A DNA stretch of 64,000 nt from positions 4,903,001 to 4,967,000 of the forward strand of contig NZ_CP073104.1 of NCBI RefSeq assembly GCF_018138145.1, in the 5' to 3' direction. The DNA comes from Pseudomonas sp. SCA2728.1_7 (GTDB lineage: Bacteria; Pseudomonadota; Gammaproteobacteria; Pseudomonadales; Pseudomonadaceae). A program made the translations under genes and the position numbers. Each line of letters starts with the position of its first letter. Position 1 is the stretch's first letter. The notes under the pieces are model-generated. The model searched no databases. It was not told the origin of the DNA and worked only from the letters and a program-made list of their open reading frames with translations. Shown here piece by piece: positions 39,237 to 49,165 of the stretch.

Positions 39237-39276
39237 CGGTACAGATGGGGTGACAGTTTGTACCGCTTTCGGTACA
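39237..39276. promoter_or_regulatory. Candidate EatR-binding (enhancer) sites
   Basis: CGGTACA at 39237-39243, its exact inverse TGTACCG at 39259-39265, and CGGTACA again at 39270-39276. They lie about 75-130 bases upstream of the dehydrogenase -24/-12 promoter, the usual distance for an activator of sigma-54. Assignment to EatR is inferred from position. Confidence 0.6.
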
Positions 39277-39382
39277 GCCCGTGACCGGACAGTCTTGCCA
39301 GCATTGCAATGCGTCGGTGGCTGGGGGATGCTGGGCGTCACCTCAGCATTGGGCCGTCGAGCCTCGGGGAGAACAATAAGAA

Positions 39383-41296
39383 ATGCACGACAACCATTTG
39401 AGTCGCCATGCCCAACAGGTTCTCACTGCTACCCAGGGCAAACCGCACCTGCACGGGCCCGGTGCCGATCCGTCGATTGCCCGTTCGTGGCTGCGCTGTC
39501 TTGAGGACTATCACCTCGACCCGGCGCTGAGCATGGCGCCGACTGTGCTCGAACACGGCCGGGTACTGGAAAGCCGCGAACGTCTGCAGCAGGTTCTACA
39601 GATCGCCGGCAATGAAATGAGCAGCCTGCATCAACAACTCTCCGGCGCCGGCCACGCGGTGCTGCTGACCGATGCGCGCGGGGTGATCCTCAACTGCGTC
39701 ACCGCGCCCGCCGAACGCAAGATCTTCGAGCGCGCCGGCCTCTGGCTCGGTGCGGACTGGAGCGAAGCCTGCGAAGGCACCAATGGCATCGGCACCTGCC
39801 TGGTCGAACGTCAGGCGCTGACCATTCATCAAGATGAACACTTTCGCGGTCGCCACACCGGCCTGACCTGTTCGGCGAGCCCGGTGTTCGACCCGCATGG
39901 CGAACTGCTGGCGGTGCTCGACGTCTCTTCGGCGCGCCATGACGTCTCGCGGCAAAGCCAGTTCCACACCATGGCGCTGGTCAATCTGTCGGCGAAGATG
40001 ATCGAGAGTTGCTATTTCCTGCGTTGTTTCGATAACCAATGGTTGCTGCGCTTTCATCTGCAGGCCGAGTCCGTTGGGCTGTTTAGTGAAGGTTTGCTGG
40101 CGTTTGATGGGGAAGGGCGGATCAGCGCGGTCAACCAGAGTGCACTGAATCTGCTCGGGCATATTCGTGGCGGCTTGCTGGGTAAACCGGTGGAGGCGTT
40201 TTTCGATTGTTCGCTGGATGAATTGCTTGACCGCGCCAGTGCCCATGCCAGCGCCAGTTGGCCGCTGCGCACCCGTGACGGGCGACATCTGTTTGCGGTG
40301 TTGCGCGGGGAATCGCGCAAAGCTGTACCGAGGGTATCGACGCCGGTGGTCGCTGAGGCGCCGCGCCTGTCGGGCATCTGCCTCGGTGACGAGGCGTTGC
40401 AGGCAGACTTCCGCAAAGCCTTACGCGTTTTCGAACGTGATGTGCCGTTGTTGATCAATGGTGAAACCGGCTCCGGCAAGGAGGCCTTCGCCAAGGCTGT
40501 GCATCAGGCCAGCCAGCGTTCGAACAAAGCCTTCGTTGCGCTCAACTGCGCGGCGATTCCGGAAAGTCTGATCGAGAGCGAACTGTTCGGCTATCGCGGC
40601 GGCAGTTTCACCGGCGCACGCAAGGACGGCATGCGCGGCAAGTTGCAGCAGGCTGATGGCGGCACGCTGTTTCTCGATGAAATTGGCGATATGCCGCTGG
40701 CCTTGCAGACTCGTCTGTTACGCGTGCTGGAGGATCGTCAGGTGGTGCCGATCGGCGGCGAGCCGGAGTCGGTCAACGTGCGGATCATCAGCGCCACCCA
40801 CCGTAATCTGCTGGAGCGGGTCGCGGACGGCAGCTTCCGTGAGGATTTGTATTACCGGCTCAATGGGCTGGAAGTGGGGTTGCCGGCATTACGCGCGCGC
40901 AGTGATAAATCGCAGTTGCTGGATTTTCTGCTGGCCGAAGAGGCGGGCGGTGAAACGATAGTGATCGACGAGCCGGCGCGTGAGGCGTTGCTGGCGTTCA
41001 ATTGGCCGGGCAATGTGCGGCAGTTGCGCAATGTCCTGCGCACGTTGGCGGCGTTGTGTGATGAGGGGCGGATCGGGGTGGAGGATTTGCCGGTGATGAT
41101 TCGGCAGGGATGTCCAGTTCTTCCGCCAGCCGAGTCTGGCGAACACCCACTGGCAGACGCAGAACGGATTGCACTGCTTAAAACTTTGGAGCAGACGCGG
41201 TGGCATATGACGCAAACGGCTGAGCAGCTTGGGGTCAGCCGCAATACCCTTTATAGAAAGCTGCGTAAGCATGGGATTGAGCGGCGAGTCAGTTAG
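39383..41296 (+). CDS. eatR: EatR, sigma-54-dependent activator of ethanolamine use
   Basis: 637 residues. Domain order: an AcoR-like GAF domain ([25 protein letters not shown]), a PAS-like part ([23 protein letters not shown]), an AAA+ domain with Walker A GETGSGKE and Walker [12 protein letters not shown], and a C-terminal Fis-type HTH ([21 protein letters not shown]). The sigma-54 contact loop reads GSFTGA rather than GAFTGA. It is divergent from the dehydrogenase and matches PA4021/EatR of P. aeruginosa by domain set and position. Confidence 0.9.
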   Translation: MHDNHLSRHAQQVLTATQGKPHLHGPGADPSIARSWLRCLEDYHLDPALSMAPTVLEHGRVLESRERLQQVLQIAGNEMSSLHQQLSGAGHAVLLTDARGVILNCVTAPAERKIFERAGLWLGADWSEACEGTNGIGTCLVERQALTIHQDEHFRGRHTGLTCSASPVFDPHGELLAVLDVSSARHDVSRQSQFHTMALVNLSAKMIESCYFLRCFDNQWLLRFHLQAESVGLFSEGLLAFDGEGRISAVNQSALNLLGHIRGGLLGKPVEAFFDCSLDELLDRASAHASASWPLRTRDGRHLFAVLRGESRKAVPRVSTPVVAEAPRLSGICLGDEALQADFRKALRVFERDVPLLINGETGSGKEAFAKAVHQASQRSNKAFVALNCAAIPESLIESELFGYRGGSFTGARKDGMRGKLQQADGGTLFLDEIGDMPLALQTRLLRVLEDRQVVPIGGEPESVNVRIISATHRNLLERVADGSFREDLYYRLNGLEVGLPALRARSDKSQLLDFLLAEEAGGETIVIDEPAREALLAFNWPGNVRQLRNVLRTLAALCDEGRIGVEDLPVMIRQGCPVLPPAESGEHPLADAERIALLKTLEQTRWHMTQTAEQLGVSRNTLYRKLRKHGIERRVS

Positions 41297-41300
41297 AAGG

Positions 41301-41733
41301 CCCTCACCCTAGCCCTCTCCCAGAGGGAGAGGGGACTGACCGATTCGCTCTACTGATCTACGCCGACCTGAGTTATAGAGCTGAACTCAGGATTTGAAAG
41401 CGACCGAGATCGGCTCCCTCTCCCGGAGGGCTGACCGCGGTGTTCTGCCAATTTACGCCGACCTGAAATATTGAGCTGAACTCAGGATTTGAAAGCGACC
41501 GAGATCGGCTCCCTCTCCCGGAGGGCTGACCGCGGTGTTCTGCCAATTTACGCCGACCTGAAATATTGAGCCGAACTCAGGATTTGAAAACGACGCAGAT
41601 CGGCTCCCTCTCCCGGAGGACTGACCGCGGTGTTCTGCCAATTTACGCCGACCTGAAATATCGAGCCGAACTCAGGATTTGGAAACGACGCAGATCGGCT
41701 CCCTCTCCCTCGGGAGAGGGCTGGGGTGAGGGG
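41301..41733. repeat. Non-coding element: inverted ends with 95-bp tandem repeats
   Basis: The left end (CCCTCACCCTAGCCCTCTCC...) and right end (...GGGAGAGGGCTGGGGTGAGGG) are imperfect inverted copies. Inside, CTCAGGATTTG occurs at 41386, 41481, 41576 and 41671, an exact 95-bp period. Each unit carries CCCTCTCCCGGAGG and ACGCCGACCTGA. The first unit is most diverged. The period is not a multiple of three, and no frame or start codon is kept, so it is not coding. It fills the 551-bp gap between eatR and mpl. Confidence 0.85.
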
Positions 41734-41847
41734 CCGCAGTCTACAGGCGAGTCCAAATGCCAAGCCCAACCAGTCCCGCCCCTCACCTAAAGAGTGCGAT
41801 TTCCCCCTCCCTACGCTAACCTGCGGCCATGTTTTACGAGGTCGACT

Positions 41848-43197
41848 ATGCACATTCATATTCTGGGTATCTGCGGGACTTTCATGGGCTCGATGGCGGT
41901 GTTGGCCAAAGAGCTGGGCCATCACGTGACCGGCTCCGACGCCAACGTCTATCCACCGATGAGCACACAGCTTGAAGCCCAAGGCATTCAGCTGACGCAG
42001 GGCTATGACCCGGCGCAGCTCGATCCGGCGCCGGATCTGGTGGTGATCGGCAACGCCATGTCCCGCGGCAATCCGGCAGTGGAATATGTGCTGAACAAAG
42101 GCCTGCCGTACGTCTCCGGCCCGCAGTGGCTGGCTGATCACGTGCTGCAAGGTCGCTGGGTGCTGGCGGTTGCCGGTACGCACGGCAAAACCACCACCAG
42201 CAGCATGCTCGCCTGGGTCCTGGAGCACGCTGGCATGAGCCCGGGTTTCCTGATCGGTGGTGTGCCGCAGAACTTCTCGGTATCGGCGCGTTTGGGCGGT
42301 ACACCGTTCTTCGTGATCGAGGCCGACGAATACGACAGCGCCTTCTTCGACAAACGCTCGAAATTCGTTCACTACCGTCCGCGCACCGCGATTCTCAATA
42401 ACCTTGAGTTCGATCATGCCGACATCTTCCCGGATCTGCCGGCGATCGAGCGGCAATTCCACCACTTGGTGCGGACTATTCCGAGTGAAGGCCTGGTCAT
42501 TCACCCGACCACCGAGCCGGCCTTGCAGCGTGTGATCGAGATGGGCTGCTGGACCCCGGTGCAAACCACCGGTGCCGGCGGTCAGTGGCAAGTCAAATTG
42601 CTCAGCGAAGACGGTTCGGCCTTCGAAGTGATGTTCGAAGGTGTGTCGCAAGGCACCGTCGAGTGGGAGCTGACCGGTCAGCACAACGTTGCCAACGCCT
42701 TGGCTGCCTTGGCGGCTGCGCGTCATGTGGGCGTGGTGCCGTCGATGGGCATCGCTGGCCTGAGCGCGTTCAAGAACGTCAAACGCCGCATGGAGAAGGT
42801 CGCTGAAGTACGCGGCATTACCATCTATGACGACTTCGCCCACCACCCGACTGCCATTGCCACCACCCTCGACGGCCTGCGCAAACGCATCGGCGACGCA
42901 CCGCTGATCGCGATCATCGAGCCGCGCTCCAACTCGATGAAACTCGGCGCCCACCGTGACGGTTTGCCGGACAGTGTGGTCGATGCCGATCAGGTGATCT
43001 GGTACGCCCCGGCCAACCTCGGCTGGGACCTCGCCGGCACCGCCGCGTTGTGCACCGTGCCGTCGATTGTCAGCGACTCGCTGGAAGGCATCATCGAACG
43101 CGTGAAGAGCCAGGCGCAGCCAGGCACGCACGTGGTGATCATGAGCAACGGCGGCTTCGGCGGCCTGCACGGCAAACTCGCCGAGGCGCTGCAATGA
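41848..43197 (+). CDS. mpl: Mpl, murein tripeptide recycling ligase
   Basis: Joins recycled L-Ala-gamma-D-Glu-meso-DAP to UDP-MurNAc. It is 449 residues with [39 protein letters not shown] at the start and the ATP-binding [27 protein letters not shown] and [12 protein letters not shown] further along are typical of Mpl. The ATG at 41848 is the standard start. It overlaps ubiX by four bases. Confidence 0.96.
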   Translation: MHIHILGICGTFMGSMAVLAKELGHHVTGSDANVYPPMSTQLEAQGIQLTQGYDPAQLDPAPDLVVIGNAMSRGNPAVEYVLNKGLPYVSGPQWLADHVLQGRWVLAVAGTHGKTTTSSMLAWVLEHAGMSPGFLIGGVPQNFSVSARLGGTPFFVIEADEYDSAFFDKRSKFVHYRPRTAILNNLEFDHADIFPDLPAIERQFHHLVRTIPSEGLVIHPTTEPALQRVIEMGCWTPVQTTGAGGQWQVKLLSEDGSAFEVMFEGVSQGTVEWELTGQHNVANALAALAAARHVGVVPSMGIAGLSAFKNVKRRMEKVAEVRGITIYDDFAHHPTAIATTLDGLRKRIGDAPLIAIIEPRSNSMKLGAHRDGLPDSVVDADQVIWYAPANLGWDLAGTAALCTVPSIVSDSLEGIIERVKSQAQPGTHVVIMSNGGFGGLHGKLAEALQ

Positions 43198-43841
43198 ACA
43201 CTCGTTTTGAGAGCAATGGCCCCGAACGCATCACGCTGGCGATGACCGGCGCGTCCGGCGCCCAATACGGTTTGCGCCTGCTCGATTGTCTGGTGCGGGA
43301 AGATCGCGAAGTGCACTTCCTGATCTCCAAGGCTGCGCAACTGGTCATGGCGACCGAGACCGATGTCACGCTACCGCCCAAACCGCAGATGATGCAGGCC
43401 TTCCTGACCGAATACACTGGAGCTGCCGCCGGGCAGATCCGCGTCTACGGCAAGGAAGACTGGATGTCGCCGGTAGCTTCGGGGTCGGGCGCTCCGGCGG
43501 CAATGGTCGTGGTGCCGTGCTCAACGGGCACGCTGTCGGCAATTGCCACGGGCGCGTGCAACAACCTGATCGAACGCGCGGCTGATGTGACATTGAAAGA
43601 GCGTCGCCAGTTGATTCTGGTTCCGCGCGAGGCGCCGTATTCGAGTATTCATCTGGAGCACATGCTCAAGCTGTCGAACATGGGCGTGACCATTCTGCCG
43701 GCCTCGCCGGGTTTCTATCATCAGCCGCAGACCATCGATGACCTGATCGATTTCGTCGTGGCGCGAATTCTCAATCTGCTCGGCATTCCCCAGGACATGC
43801 TGCCGCGTTGGGGTGAGCATCATCTGAGCAGCGATGAATAA
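43194..43841 (+). CDS. ubiX: Flavin prenyltransferase UbiX
   Basis: Makes prenylated FMN, the cofactor for the UbiD decarboxylase in ubiquinone synthesis. It is 215 residues. Family segments: [76 protein letters not shown] and [29 protein letters not shown]. Starts within the mpl stop (ATGA). Confidence 0.95.
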   Translation: MNTRFESNGPERITLAMTGASGAQYGLRLLDCLVREDREVHFLISKAAQLVMATETDVTLPPKPQMMQAFLTEYTGAAAGQIRVYGKEDWMSPVASGSGAPAAMVVVPCSTGTLSAIATGACNNLIERAADVTLKERRQLILVPREAPYSSIHLEHMLKLSNMGVTILPASPGFYHQPQTIDDLIDFVVARILNLLGIPQDMLPRWGEHHLSSDE

Positions 43842-44118
43842 GCTGCTGGCAATTGGGCTGGTGTTGTTGCTGACCGGGTGTGCGACGGCGCGCACGCTGG
43901 ATGCGGCCAAGCCGGGTGCGCCGGTGGTGTATTCCGGAACGCGGCTGGATTTGTATGCTTTGAATGGCGGGTGTTGCGCGATGGATCGTTTCGGGGCTGA
44001 GGCGCCGAGCTATCCGGGGGTGGATCTGCCGGCGAGTGCCTTGCTCGATACGCTGTTGTTGCCGTTGTCATTGCTGACGGTGATAGGTGTGGGTTTTCAG
44101 GCGACTGGCGGATTGTAG
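43834..44118 (+). CDS. YceK/YidQ-type small lipoprotein
   Basis: 94 residues, overlapping ubiX by eight bases. [16 protein letters not shown] is a lipoprotein signal with the modified Cys at position 16. [20 protein letters not shown] and the C-terminal [21 protein letters not shown] match the YceK/YidQ (DUF1375) family. Function unknown. Confidence 0.85.
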   Translation: MNKLLAIGLVLLLTGCATARTLDAAKPGAPVVYSGTRLDLYALNGGCCAMDRFGAEAPSYPGVDLPASALLDTLLLPLSLLTVIGVGFQATGGL

Positions 44119-44137
44119 GGGAGCGCTGCGCACTCCA

Positions 44138-44202
44138 TTCGCGAGCAGGCTCGCTCCCACAGAGGAACGCGGTGCCAATGTGGGAGCGAGCCTGCTCGCG
44201 AA
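44138..44202. repeat. REP pair (inverted), GTGGGAGCGAGC type
   Basis: Arms 44138-44161 and 44179-44202, 24-nt exact complements with a short 17-nt spacer. Located between convergent genes. Confidence 0.9.
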
Positions 44203-44225
44203 AGCTTTCTTCCAAGCGCTATAGA

Positions 44226-44867
44226 TTATTTGCCTAACTTGCGCAGCTCATCCGATTCGATCACCCGCACACCATCCTGCTCTTCCAGCGCCAACCGCCA
44301 CATCGCCCGCGCCAATTGGCAGGCCTCGATGCCACGGTATTTACCCGGAATCAGTTTCGACAACGGCCCGGCCAGCTGTTCGGCCAAGCGTGGCTCCGTG
44401 CGTTCGCCCAACAACAGCGAAGGCCGGCAAATGGTCAGTTGCGGCCAGTCCTGCGCACGCAATGCCTGCTCCATTTCGCCTTTGACCCGATTGTAGAAGA
44501 CCGACGATTTCGGATCGGCGCCAATCGCGCTGATCACAATCAGGTGCCGCGCGCCCATCTCCCGCGCGCGTTTGGCGAACGCCACGACCATGTCCAGATC
44601 CACCGCGCGAAACGCCGCTTCTGAACCTGCCTGCTTGATCGTGGTGCCGAGGCAGCAGTAGGCGATATCGACACGACCACTGAGCTGCGGCAGAAACGCC
44701 TGCGGATCACCCACCGGGTTTTCCAGGTGTGGATGTTCCGCCAAGGGTCGACGCGAAGGGGCGAGCACGCGAGAAATCGTTGGCTCGTTGAGCAAACGGT
44801 CGAGTAGATGTTCACCGGTCAAACCGGTGGCTCCGGCAAGCAATACGTGCTGAGGCGTCAAGTACAT
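44226..44867 (-). CDS. NAD(P)-binding oxidoreductase, atypical short-chain type
   Basis: 213 residues. Rossmann start [20 protein letters not shown] (GxTGxxG), then [24 protein letters not shown] and [26 protein letters not shown], like the YbjT/HTATIP2-type NAD(P)H-binding proteins. Substrate unknown. It lies downstream of the C-terminal end of the MORN/C13 gene (minus strand) with a 27-bp gap. Confidence 0.82.
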   Translation of the reverse strand: MYLTPQHVLLAGATGLTGEHLLDRLLNEPTISRVLAPSRRPLAEHPHLENPVGDPQAFLPQLSGRVDIAYCCLGTTIKQAGSEAAFRAVDLDMVVAFAKRAREMGARHLIVISAIGADPKSSVFYNRVKGEMEQALRAQDWPQLTICRPSLLLGERTEPRLAEQLAGPLSKLIPGKYRGIEACQLARAMWRLALEEQDGVRVIESDELRKLGK

Positions 44868-44894
44868 AGTGTCTCTCCCTTGATACTGTTCAGC

Positions 44895-46622
44895 TTAGTT
44901 GCTCTTTATCGCTCCGTCGTTCAATGCAGCACTTTGCAAAGCTTTTCTTGCTTGCTGTTTGCGCAGCAGTTGCCAGTGCGACAGCACGGTTTTCGGTGCC
45001 CAGATCTGCGGCTCCGAGGCTTCGAAATTGTCCGCCAGTTCACGCTCGGCGACGGTGGCCTTGGCCAGTTTGAAGGCTTGCTCCAGATCATCGGTCTGGT
45101 TCAACGCTTGGGCGAACAGTGCGTCGCCGAAATAGGTGAAGTTGGCTTCTTCCGAGCAGCCGAAGGACACCCGATCCGCACGCGAGGCGGTCATGATCAG
45201 CGTGCGCTCGTCTTTCAACGCTGGGATAAAGCCGCCGGAGTAGCACGAGGAAATCACGATGATCTTGTCGCGGTTTTTCAGCGGCGCCAGCACGGCGGCG
45301 AGTTCGTCGGCGGGCAGGTCGGCCAGTTCCATGCGCGGTTGGTCGAGCACCAGTTCATGCTCGGCGGTGCCGTGGCTGGTCAGATAGATGAACAGCAAGT
45401 CTTCCGGGCCGCTGCGTTCGGCGAGGGTTTGCGCGGCGCGGCGCAGGTTTTCGCGCGTGGCCATCGGCCGGTCGCCGAGGTGGTCGCGGTGGTTGACCAG
45501 ACGGATCTGGCCATAGGCACCAAAGCGCGTGTTGAGCATGTTGGCAACGTAGTCGGACTCGCGCAGGAACACGCTTTGCTTGCCGTCGCCACCGAGAGTC
45601 AGGGTGTACAGCTCGACCGCCGGGGTCGACGCCGGGATGGCGGCCAATGCGTCTTCGAGCAGACGACCCTGAGCGAGCAAACCGAGTTCGAGGGTGTCGG
45701 GCAGTAACTTGCCGTCGGCGTCGCGCACGCGCTGGCCGTTGATCCAGGTGCCGCTCATGACGCTGCCATCGGTCAGCACCAGGGTGCCGCGTCCGGCGTA
45801 GCTGTCATTGTCGAAGCCGCCGATGTAGAAGCTGCCATCAGGCAGGTTCAAACGGCCCTGACCGCTGAAGCGCCAGTCGCTGAACGCGCCGACGTAGTGG
45901 CTGCCGTCGGCGCCGATCAGTTCGCCCTTGCCGGTCAGTGCGCCTTCCTTGAACTGGCCGAGCCAGACGTCGCCGTCGGCGTTTTCGTAGCGGCCCTTGC
46001 CATGCAACTGGTTGTTCTTGAAACCGCCGACGTAGATATCGCCGTCAGCGCTGTTGAACGTACCGTTGCCTTCCAGCTGACCGTTGACGAAATGCCCGGT
46101 GAATGAATTACCGCTGGCGTCGCCGCGCTGGCCTTCGCCGTTCGGTTTGCCGTGGGCGAACTGGCCTTGATAGGAGCTGCCGTCGTCCATCTCCAGACGA
46201 CCGAGCCCGGAATATTGATCAGCCTTGAATTCGCCACGGTAGGTCATGGCGTTTTCTTTCAGGGTGCCTTCGCCTTCGCGGCGGCCCTGCTTGAAGCCGC
46301 CGGTGTAGCTGCTGGCGTTGGTGGTCAGGCTGCCCTGACCGTCGAACAGGCCTTGCTGGAACTGGCCGCGATAGATCTCGCCATTGCTGCCATGCCATTC
46401 GCCCTGACCATGCCACTGGCCCTTGTCGAACTGCCCGGCATACCAACTGCCGTTGGGGTAGTCGACGCGGCCCTGACCTTGCAGCAAGCCATCGACCAGT
46501 TCACCGCGATAGCGTCCGCCATCGGGCAGGCGCGCATCTGGCGGCAACAGCGATTCGCCGTCGCCGCACGCGGTGAGCATCAGGGTCAAGGCAAGGGGTG
46601 CAAGACGTGCAAGTGAGCGCAT
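44895..46622 (-). CDS. Lipoprotein with MORN repeats and a C13 (legumain-type) cysteine peptidase domain
   Basis: 575 residues. MRSLARLAPLALTLMLTAC is a lipoprotein signal. Residues ~35-300 hold about eleven MORN repeats (pattern GxxYxGxFxxGxxxGxGxxxxxD). The C-terminal ~220 residues are a C13 peptidase: YLTSHGTAEH holds the catalytic His, and KIIVISSCYSGGF the Cys. Both catalytic residues are present. MORN repeats usually serve in binding or scaffolding. Substrate and role are unknown; the likely site is the periplasmic face of the outer membrane. Confidence 0.88.
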   Translation of the reverse strand: MRSLARLAPLALTLMLTACGDGESLLPPDARLPDGGRYRGELVDGLLQGQGRVDYPNGSWYAGQFDKGQWHGQGEWHGSNGEIYRGQFQQGLFDGQGSLTTNASSYTGGFKQGRREGEGTLKENAMTYRGEFKADQYSGLGRLEMDDGSSYQGQFAHGKPNGEGQRGDASGNSFTGHFVNGQLEGNGTFNSADGDIYVGGFKNNQLHGKGRYENADGDVWLGQFKEGALTGKGELIGADGSHYVGAFSDWRFSGQGRLNLPDGSFYIGGFDNDSYAGRGTLVLTDGSVMSGTWINGQRVRDADGKLLPDTLELGLLAQGRLLEDALAAIPASTPAVELYTLTLGGDGKQSVFLRESDYVANMLNTRFGAYGQIRLVNHRDHLGDRPMATRENLRRAAQTLAERSGPEDLLFIYLTSHGTAEHELVLDQPRMELADLPADELAAVLAPLKNRDKIIVISSCYSGGFIPALKDERTLIMTASRADRVSFGCSEEANFTYFGDALFAQALNQTDDLEQAFKLAKATVAERELADNFEASEPQIWAPKTVLSHWQLLRKQQARKALQSAALNDGAIKSN

Positions 46623-46734
46623 AGCGGGATCCGGGCAATTAGGCGACCGAGTATGCCGCAGCTATGTGAACTAATGCAGCCGGTAAAACCAGTGTTGACG
46701 CGAAACAGCGTGCGCTGCTTCGCATCCAGAACCA

Positions 46735-47190
46735 TCAGACGAAGCAGAGCGACAGCGGTTCGGCGATATAGGCCGGTTTGTCCGAGCCTTCTATCTCCAG
46801 TGTCGCGGTGGCTTTGAGCAGCCACTGGCCCGGTTTTTTCTCGGTCACTTCGCCCAGATCGACCTTGATCCGGACCTTGGAATTGACCTTCACTGGCTGG
46901 ATGAAACGCACGCTGTCCAGCCCGTAGTTGACGACCATCTTCACGCCTTCGGGCAGCACGAGGATGTCTTCCATCAATTTCGGGATAAGCGACAACGACA
47001 GGAAACCGTGGGCAATGGTGCTGCCGAAAGGCGTTTGCGCGGCTTTGACCGGGTCGACGTGAATGAACTGATAATCACCGGTGGCTTCGGCGAACAGGTT
47101 GATGCGTTCCTGATCGATGGTGAGCCATTCGGAACGTCCGAGTTCCTTGCCGACATAATCTTTGAGCTCTGCAACTGGAACATAGGGCAT
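46735..47190 (-). CDS. MaoC family (R)-specific enoyl-CoA hydratase-like protein
   Basis: 151 residues, hot-dog fold. The hydratase motif is partly seen in FAEATGDYQFIHVDPVKAAQTPFGSTIAHGFLSLSL, with the catalytic Asp and His in the usual region. AAGGAGAG precedes the ATG at 47190. Such proteins link fatty-acid oxidation to polyhydroxyalkanoate synthesis or act elsewhere; the substrate is not clear. Confidence 0.88.
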   Translation of the reverse strand: MPYVPVAELKDYVGKELGRSEWLTIDQERINLFAEATGDYQFIHVDPVKAAQTPFGSTIAHGFLSLSLIPKLMEDILVLPEGVKMVVNYGLDSVRFIQPVKVNSKVRIKVDLGEVTEKKPGQWLLKATATLEIEGSDKPAYIAEPLSLCFV

Positions 47191-47371
47191 TGAGACTCTC
47201 CTTGGGTTCATCGGTTTTATAGTTTTTAAGGTGGGGGGATTTGACCTCCCTGCGAACCACTGTAGATCATCATGGCGATTTGCTCCGGTCAACCGACCAT
47301 GCTTTTGGCGAATGCCGATCCATAGCGCAGGCGTGCTTATAATGCGGGCGACTTGTGGGGGGAGATGTCTG

Positions 47372-47734
47372 ATGTTGCTACGTGGCCTGACCATGCTGGT
47401 GCTGTTTCAATTGCTCGGTACGGCGCTCAATCATTTGCTGTTGCCGGTACTGCCGGGGCCGATCATCGGCCTGCTGCTGTTGCTGGTCTTTCTGATCATT
47501 CGCGGTGAAGTCGGCGAGCCGCTGAATCTCGCGGCCGGCAGCCTGCTGCGTTATCTGCCGCTGCTGCTGGTGCCGCCGGCCGTGGGCGTGATGGTTTATG
47601 CGAGCGACATTGCTGCCGATTTCTGGGCGATTGTCGGCGCACTGGTGCTGTCGCTGATCCTGTCGATGGCCTTTGCCGGCGTGCTGATGCAGCGCCTGGT
47701 CAAGCGTCACGCGCCTGCGTCGGAGGAGTCCTGA
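47372..47734 (+). CDS. lrgA: CidA/LrgA family membrane protein
   Basis: 120 residues with about four membrane segments (MLVLFQLLGTALNHLLLPVLPGPIIGLLLLLVFLI onward). CidA/LrgA proteins are holin-like and act with LrgB in cell lysis control or export of small molecules such as pyruvate. GGAG seven bases before the ATG at 47372 supports the start. Its stop overlaps the lrgB start by one base. Confidence 0.9.
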   Translation: MLLRGLTMLVLFQLLGTALNHLLLPVLPGPIIGLLLLLVFLIIRGEVGEPLNLAAGSLLRYLPLLLVPPAVGVMVYASDIAADFWAIVGALVLSLILSMAFAGVLMQRLVKRHAPASEES

Positions 47735-48450
47735 TGCTCTTCGACTGGCAAGGTGCCTGGGCTTCGGTGATTCATCATCCGTTGTTCGGCATCGGCATCA
47801 CCCTCGGTGCCTATCAACTGGTGCTGGCGGCGTTCGAGAAAACCCGCTGGATCTTTCTGCAACCGGTGCTGGTCTCCATGCTGTTGGTGATCGGCGTGCT
47901 GGTTGGCTGCGGCCTGACTTACGCCGAGTACCGCAAGAGCACCGAGATCCTGAGCATTCTGCTCGGCCCGGCCACCGTGGCACTGGCGGTGCCGCTGTAC
48001 CTCAACCTGCGACGTATTCGGCAATTGTTCTGGCCGATTTTTACTACGCTGGTGATAGGCGGAGTGGTGGCAACGGGCATGGGTGTGTTGCTGGGCTGGT
48101 GGTTCGGTGCCGAGCACATGATTCTGATGACCATGGCGCCGAAGTCGGTGACCTCGCCGATTGCCATGCTGGTGGCCGAACAGATTGGTGGCGTTGCGGC
48201 GCTGGCGGCGGTGTTCGTGCTGATCACCGGGGTGATCGGCGCGATCTTCGGCCCGGCGCTGCTCACCCGCCTCGGCGTGCACAGTCCCGAAGCGCGAGGC
48301 ATGGCGCTGGGCATGACCGCCCATGCGGTCGGCACGGCGGTGGCCATGCAGGAAAACGATGAGTGCGGTGCCTTCGCGGCGCTGGCGATGAGTCTGATGG
48401 GCGTGGCCACGGCGGTGTTCCTGCCGTTGGCGGTGTCGATGGTGGTGTAA
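47734..48450 (+). CDS. lrgB: LrgB family membrane protein
   Basis: 238 residues, about seven membrane segments. Characteristic stretches: GPATVALAVPLYLNLRRIRQLFWPI, APKSVTSPIAMLVAEQIGG and RGMALGMTAHAVGTAVAMQENDECGAFAALAMSLMGVATA. It forms a pair with lrgA. Confidence 0.93.
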   Translation: MLFDWQGAWASVIHHPLFGIGITLGAYQLVLAAFEKTRWIFLQPVLVSMLLVIGVLVGCGLTYAEYRKSTEILSILLGPATVALAVPLYLNLRRIRQLFWPIFTTLVIGGVVATGMGVLLGWWFGAEHMILMTMAPKSVTSPIAMLVAEQIGGVAALAAVFVLITGVIGAIFGPALLTRLGVHSPEARGMALGMTAHAVGTAVAMQENDECGAFAALAMSLMGVATAVFLPLAVSMVV

Positions 48451-48460
48451 GGAAATGTCT

Positions 48461-49051
48461 ATGAGTCTGCCGCTTTTCCCGTTGAACACAGTGCTGTTTC
48501 CCGGCTGCAACCTCGACTTGCAGATCTTCGAAGCGCGCTACCTCGACATGATCGGCCGCTGCATGAAACAGGGCGGCGGTTTCGGCGTGGTGTGCATCCT
48601 TGACGGCCACGAAGTCGGCGTCGCGCCAGAAGGGTTTGCGCTGGTCGGCTGCGAAGCACGCATCACCGATTTCCAGCAGCAGGATAACGGCTTGCTGGGG
48701 ATACGAGTGCAGGGTGGGCGCCGGTTCACGGTGTTGCGTACCGAGGTGCAGCGCGATCAGTTGATCCTCGCCGATGTCGAGTGGCTGGATGACGAGCCCG
48801 AGCAACCGCTACAGGACGAAGACGCTGATCTGGTGGCGCTGCTCAAGGCCTTGGCCGAGCACCCGATGGTGGAAGCGCTGAACATGGGCACCGAGGCGCT
48901 TGGTCAGCAATCGCTGGCCAATCAGTTGGCCTATCTGCTGCCATTCGCCGAAGAAGACAAGATCGACCTGCTGCAACTCGACGATCCACAACAGCGGCTG
49001 GATACGATTCAGGCATTGCTCGATGAGCTGCAAGGCGAGTTGTTTGCCTAG
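48461..49051 (+). CDS. Protein consisting of a LON protease substrate-binding domain
   Basis: 196 residues, only the N-terminal Lon (LAN) domain, with no ATPase or protease part. It starts MSLPLFPLNTVLFPGCNLDLQIFEARYLDMIGRCM. AAGGA seven bases upstream favours 48461 over the ATG at 48455. Such orphan domains are common in Pseudomonas. Function unknown. Confidence 0.9.
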   Translation: MSLPLFPLNTVLFPGCNLDLQIFEARYLDMIGRCMKQGGGFGVVCILDGHEVGVAPEGFALVGCEARITDFQQQDNGLLGIRVQGGRRFTVLRTEVQRDQLILADVEWLDDEPEQPLQDEDADLVALLKALAEHPMVEALNMGTEALGQQSLANQLAYLLPFAEEDKIDLLQLDDPQQRLDTIQALLDELQGELFA

Positions 49052-49119
49052 TTGTACTTTGAATTAACTGGCCGGCGTTGCCAGCATTGTCTTGCTGTTG
49101 TCTTTGTCTTAATTTCAAG

Positions 49120-49140
49120 TTGCCCGCAGGACGCGGGCAA
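49120..49140. terminator. Hairpin after the LON-domain gene
   Basis: TTGCCCGC, five-base loop, GCGGGCAA, then TTTG. It is probably a terminator of the lrgAB-LON transcript and marks the left edge of the accessory region. Confidence 0.55.
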
Positions 49141-49165
49141 TTTGAATAACAACAAGGATGAACAC

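Larger units (their letters stand above)
39082..39382. promoter_or_regulatory. Divergent exaC/eatR control region
   Basis: 301 bp with no gene. It contains the dehydrogenase sigma-54 promoter (39147-39162) and the CGGTACA cluster (39237-39276). The rest, including a sigma-70 promoter for eatR, is not resolved. Confidence 0.7.

Noticed and set aside
37357..39504. 715-codon open frame on the plus strand
   Set aside because: It is antisense to the acetaldehyde dehydrogenase, runs through a REP pair and the eatR control region, and has no family features.
41301..41733. CRISPR array
   Set aside because: The units are 95 bp, tandem and almost identical throughout; there are no distinct spacers, and no cas genes are present.
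41548..43194. Long minus-strand frame opposite mpl
   Set aside because: It is antisense to mpl and extends into the tandem repeats; no start signal or domain.
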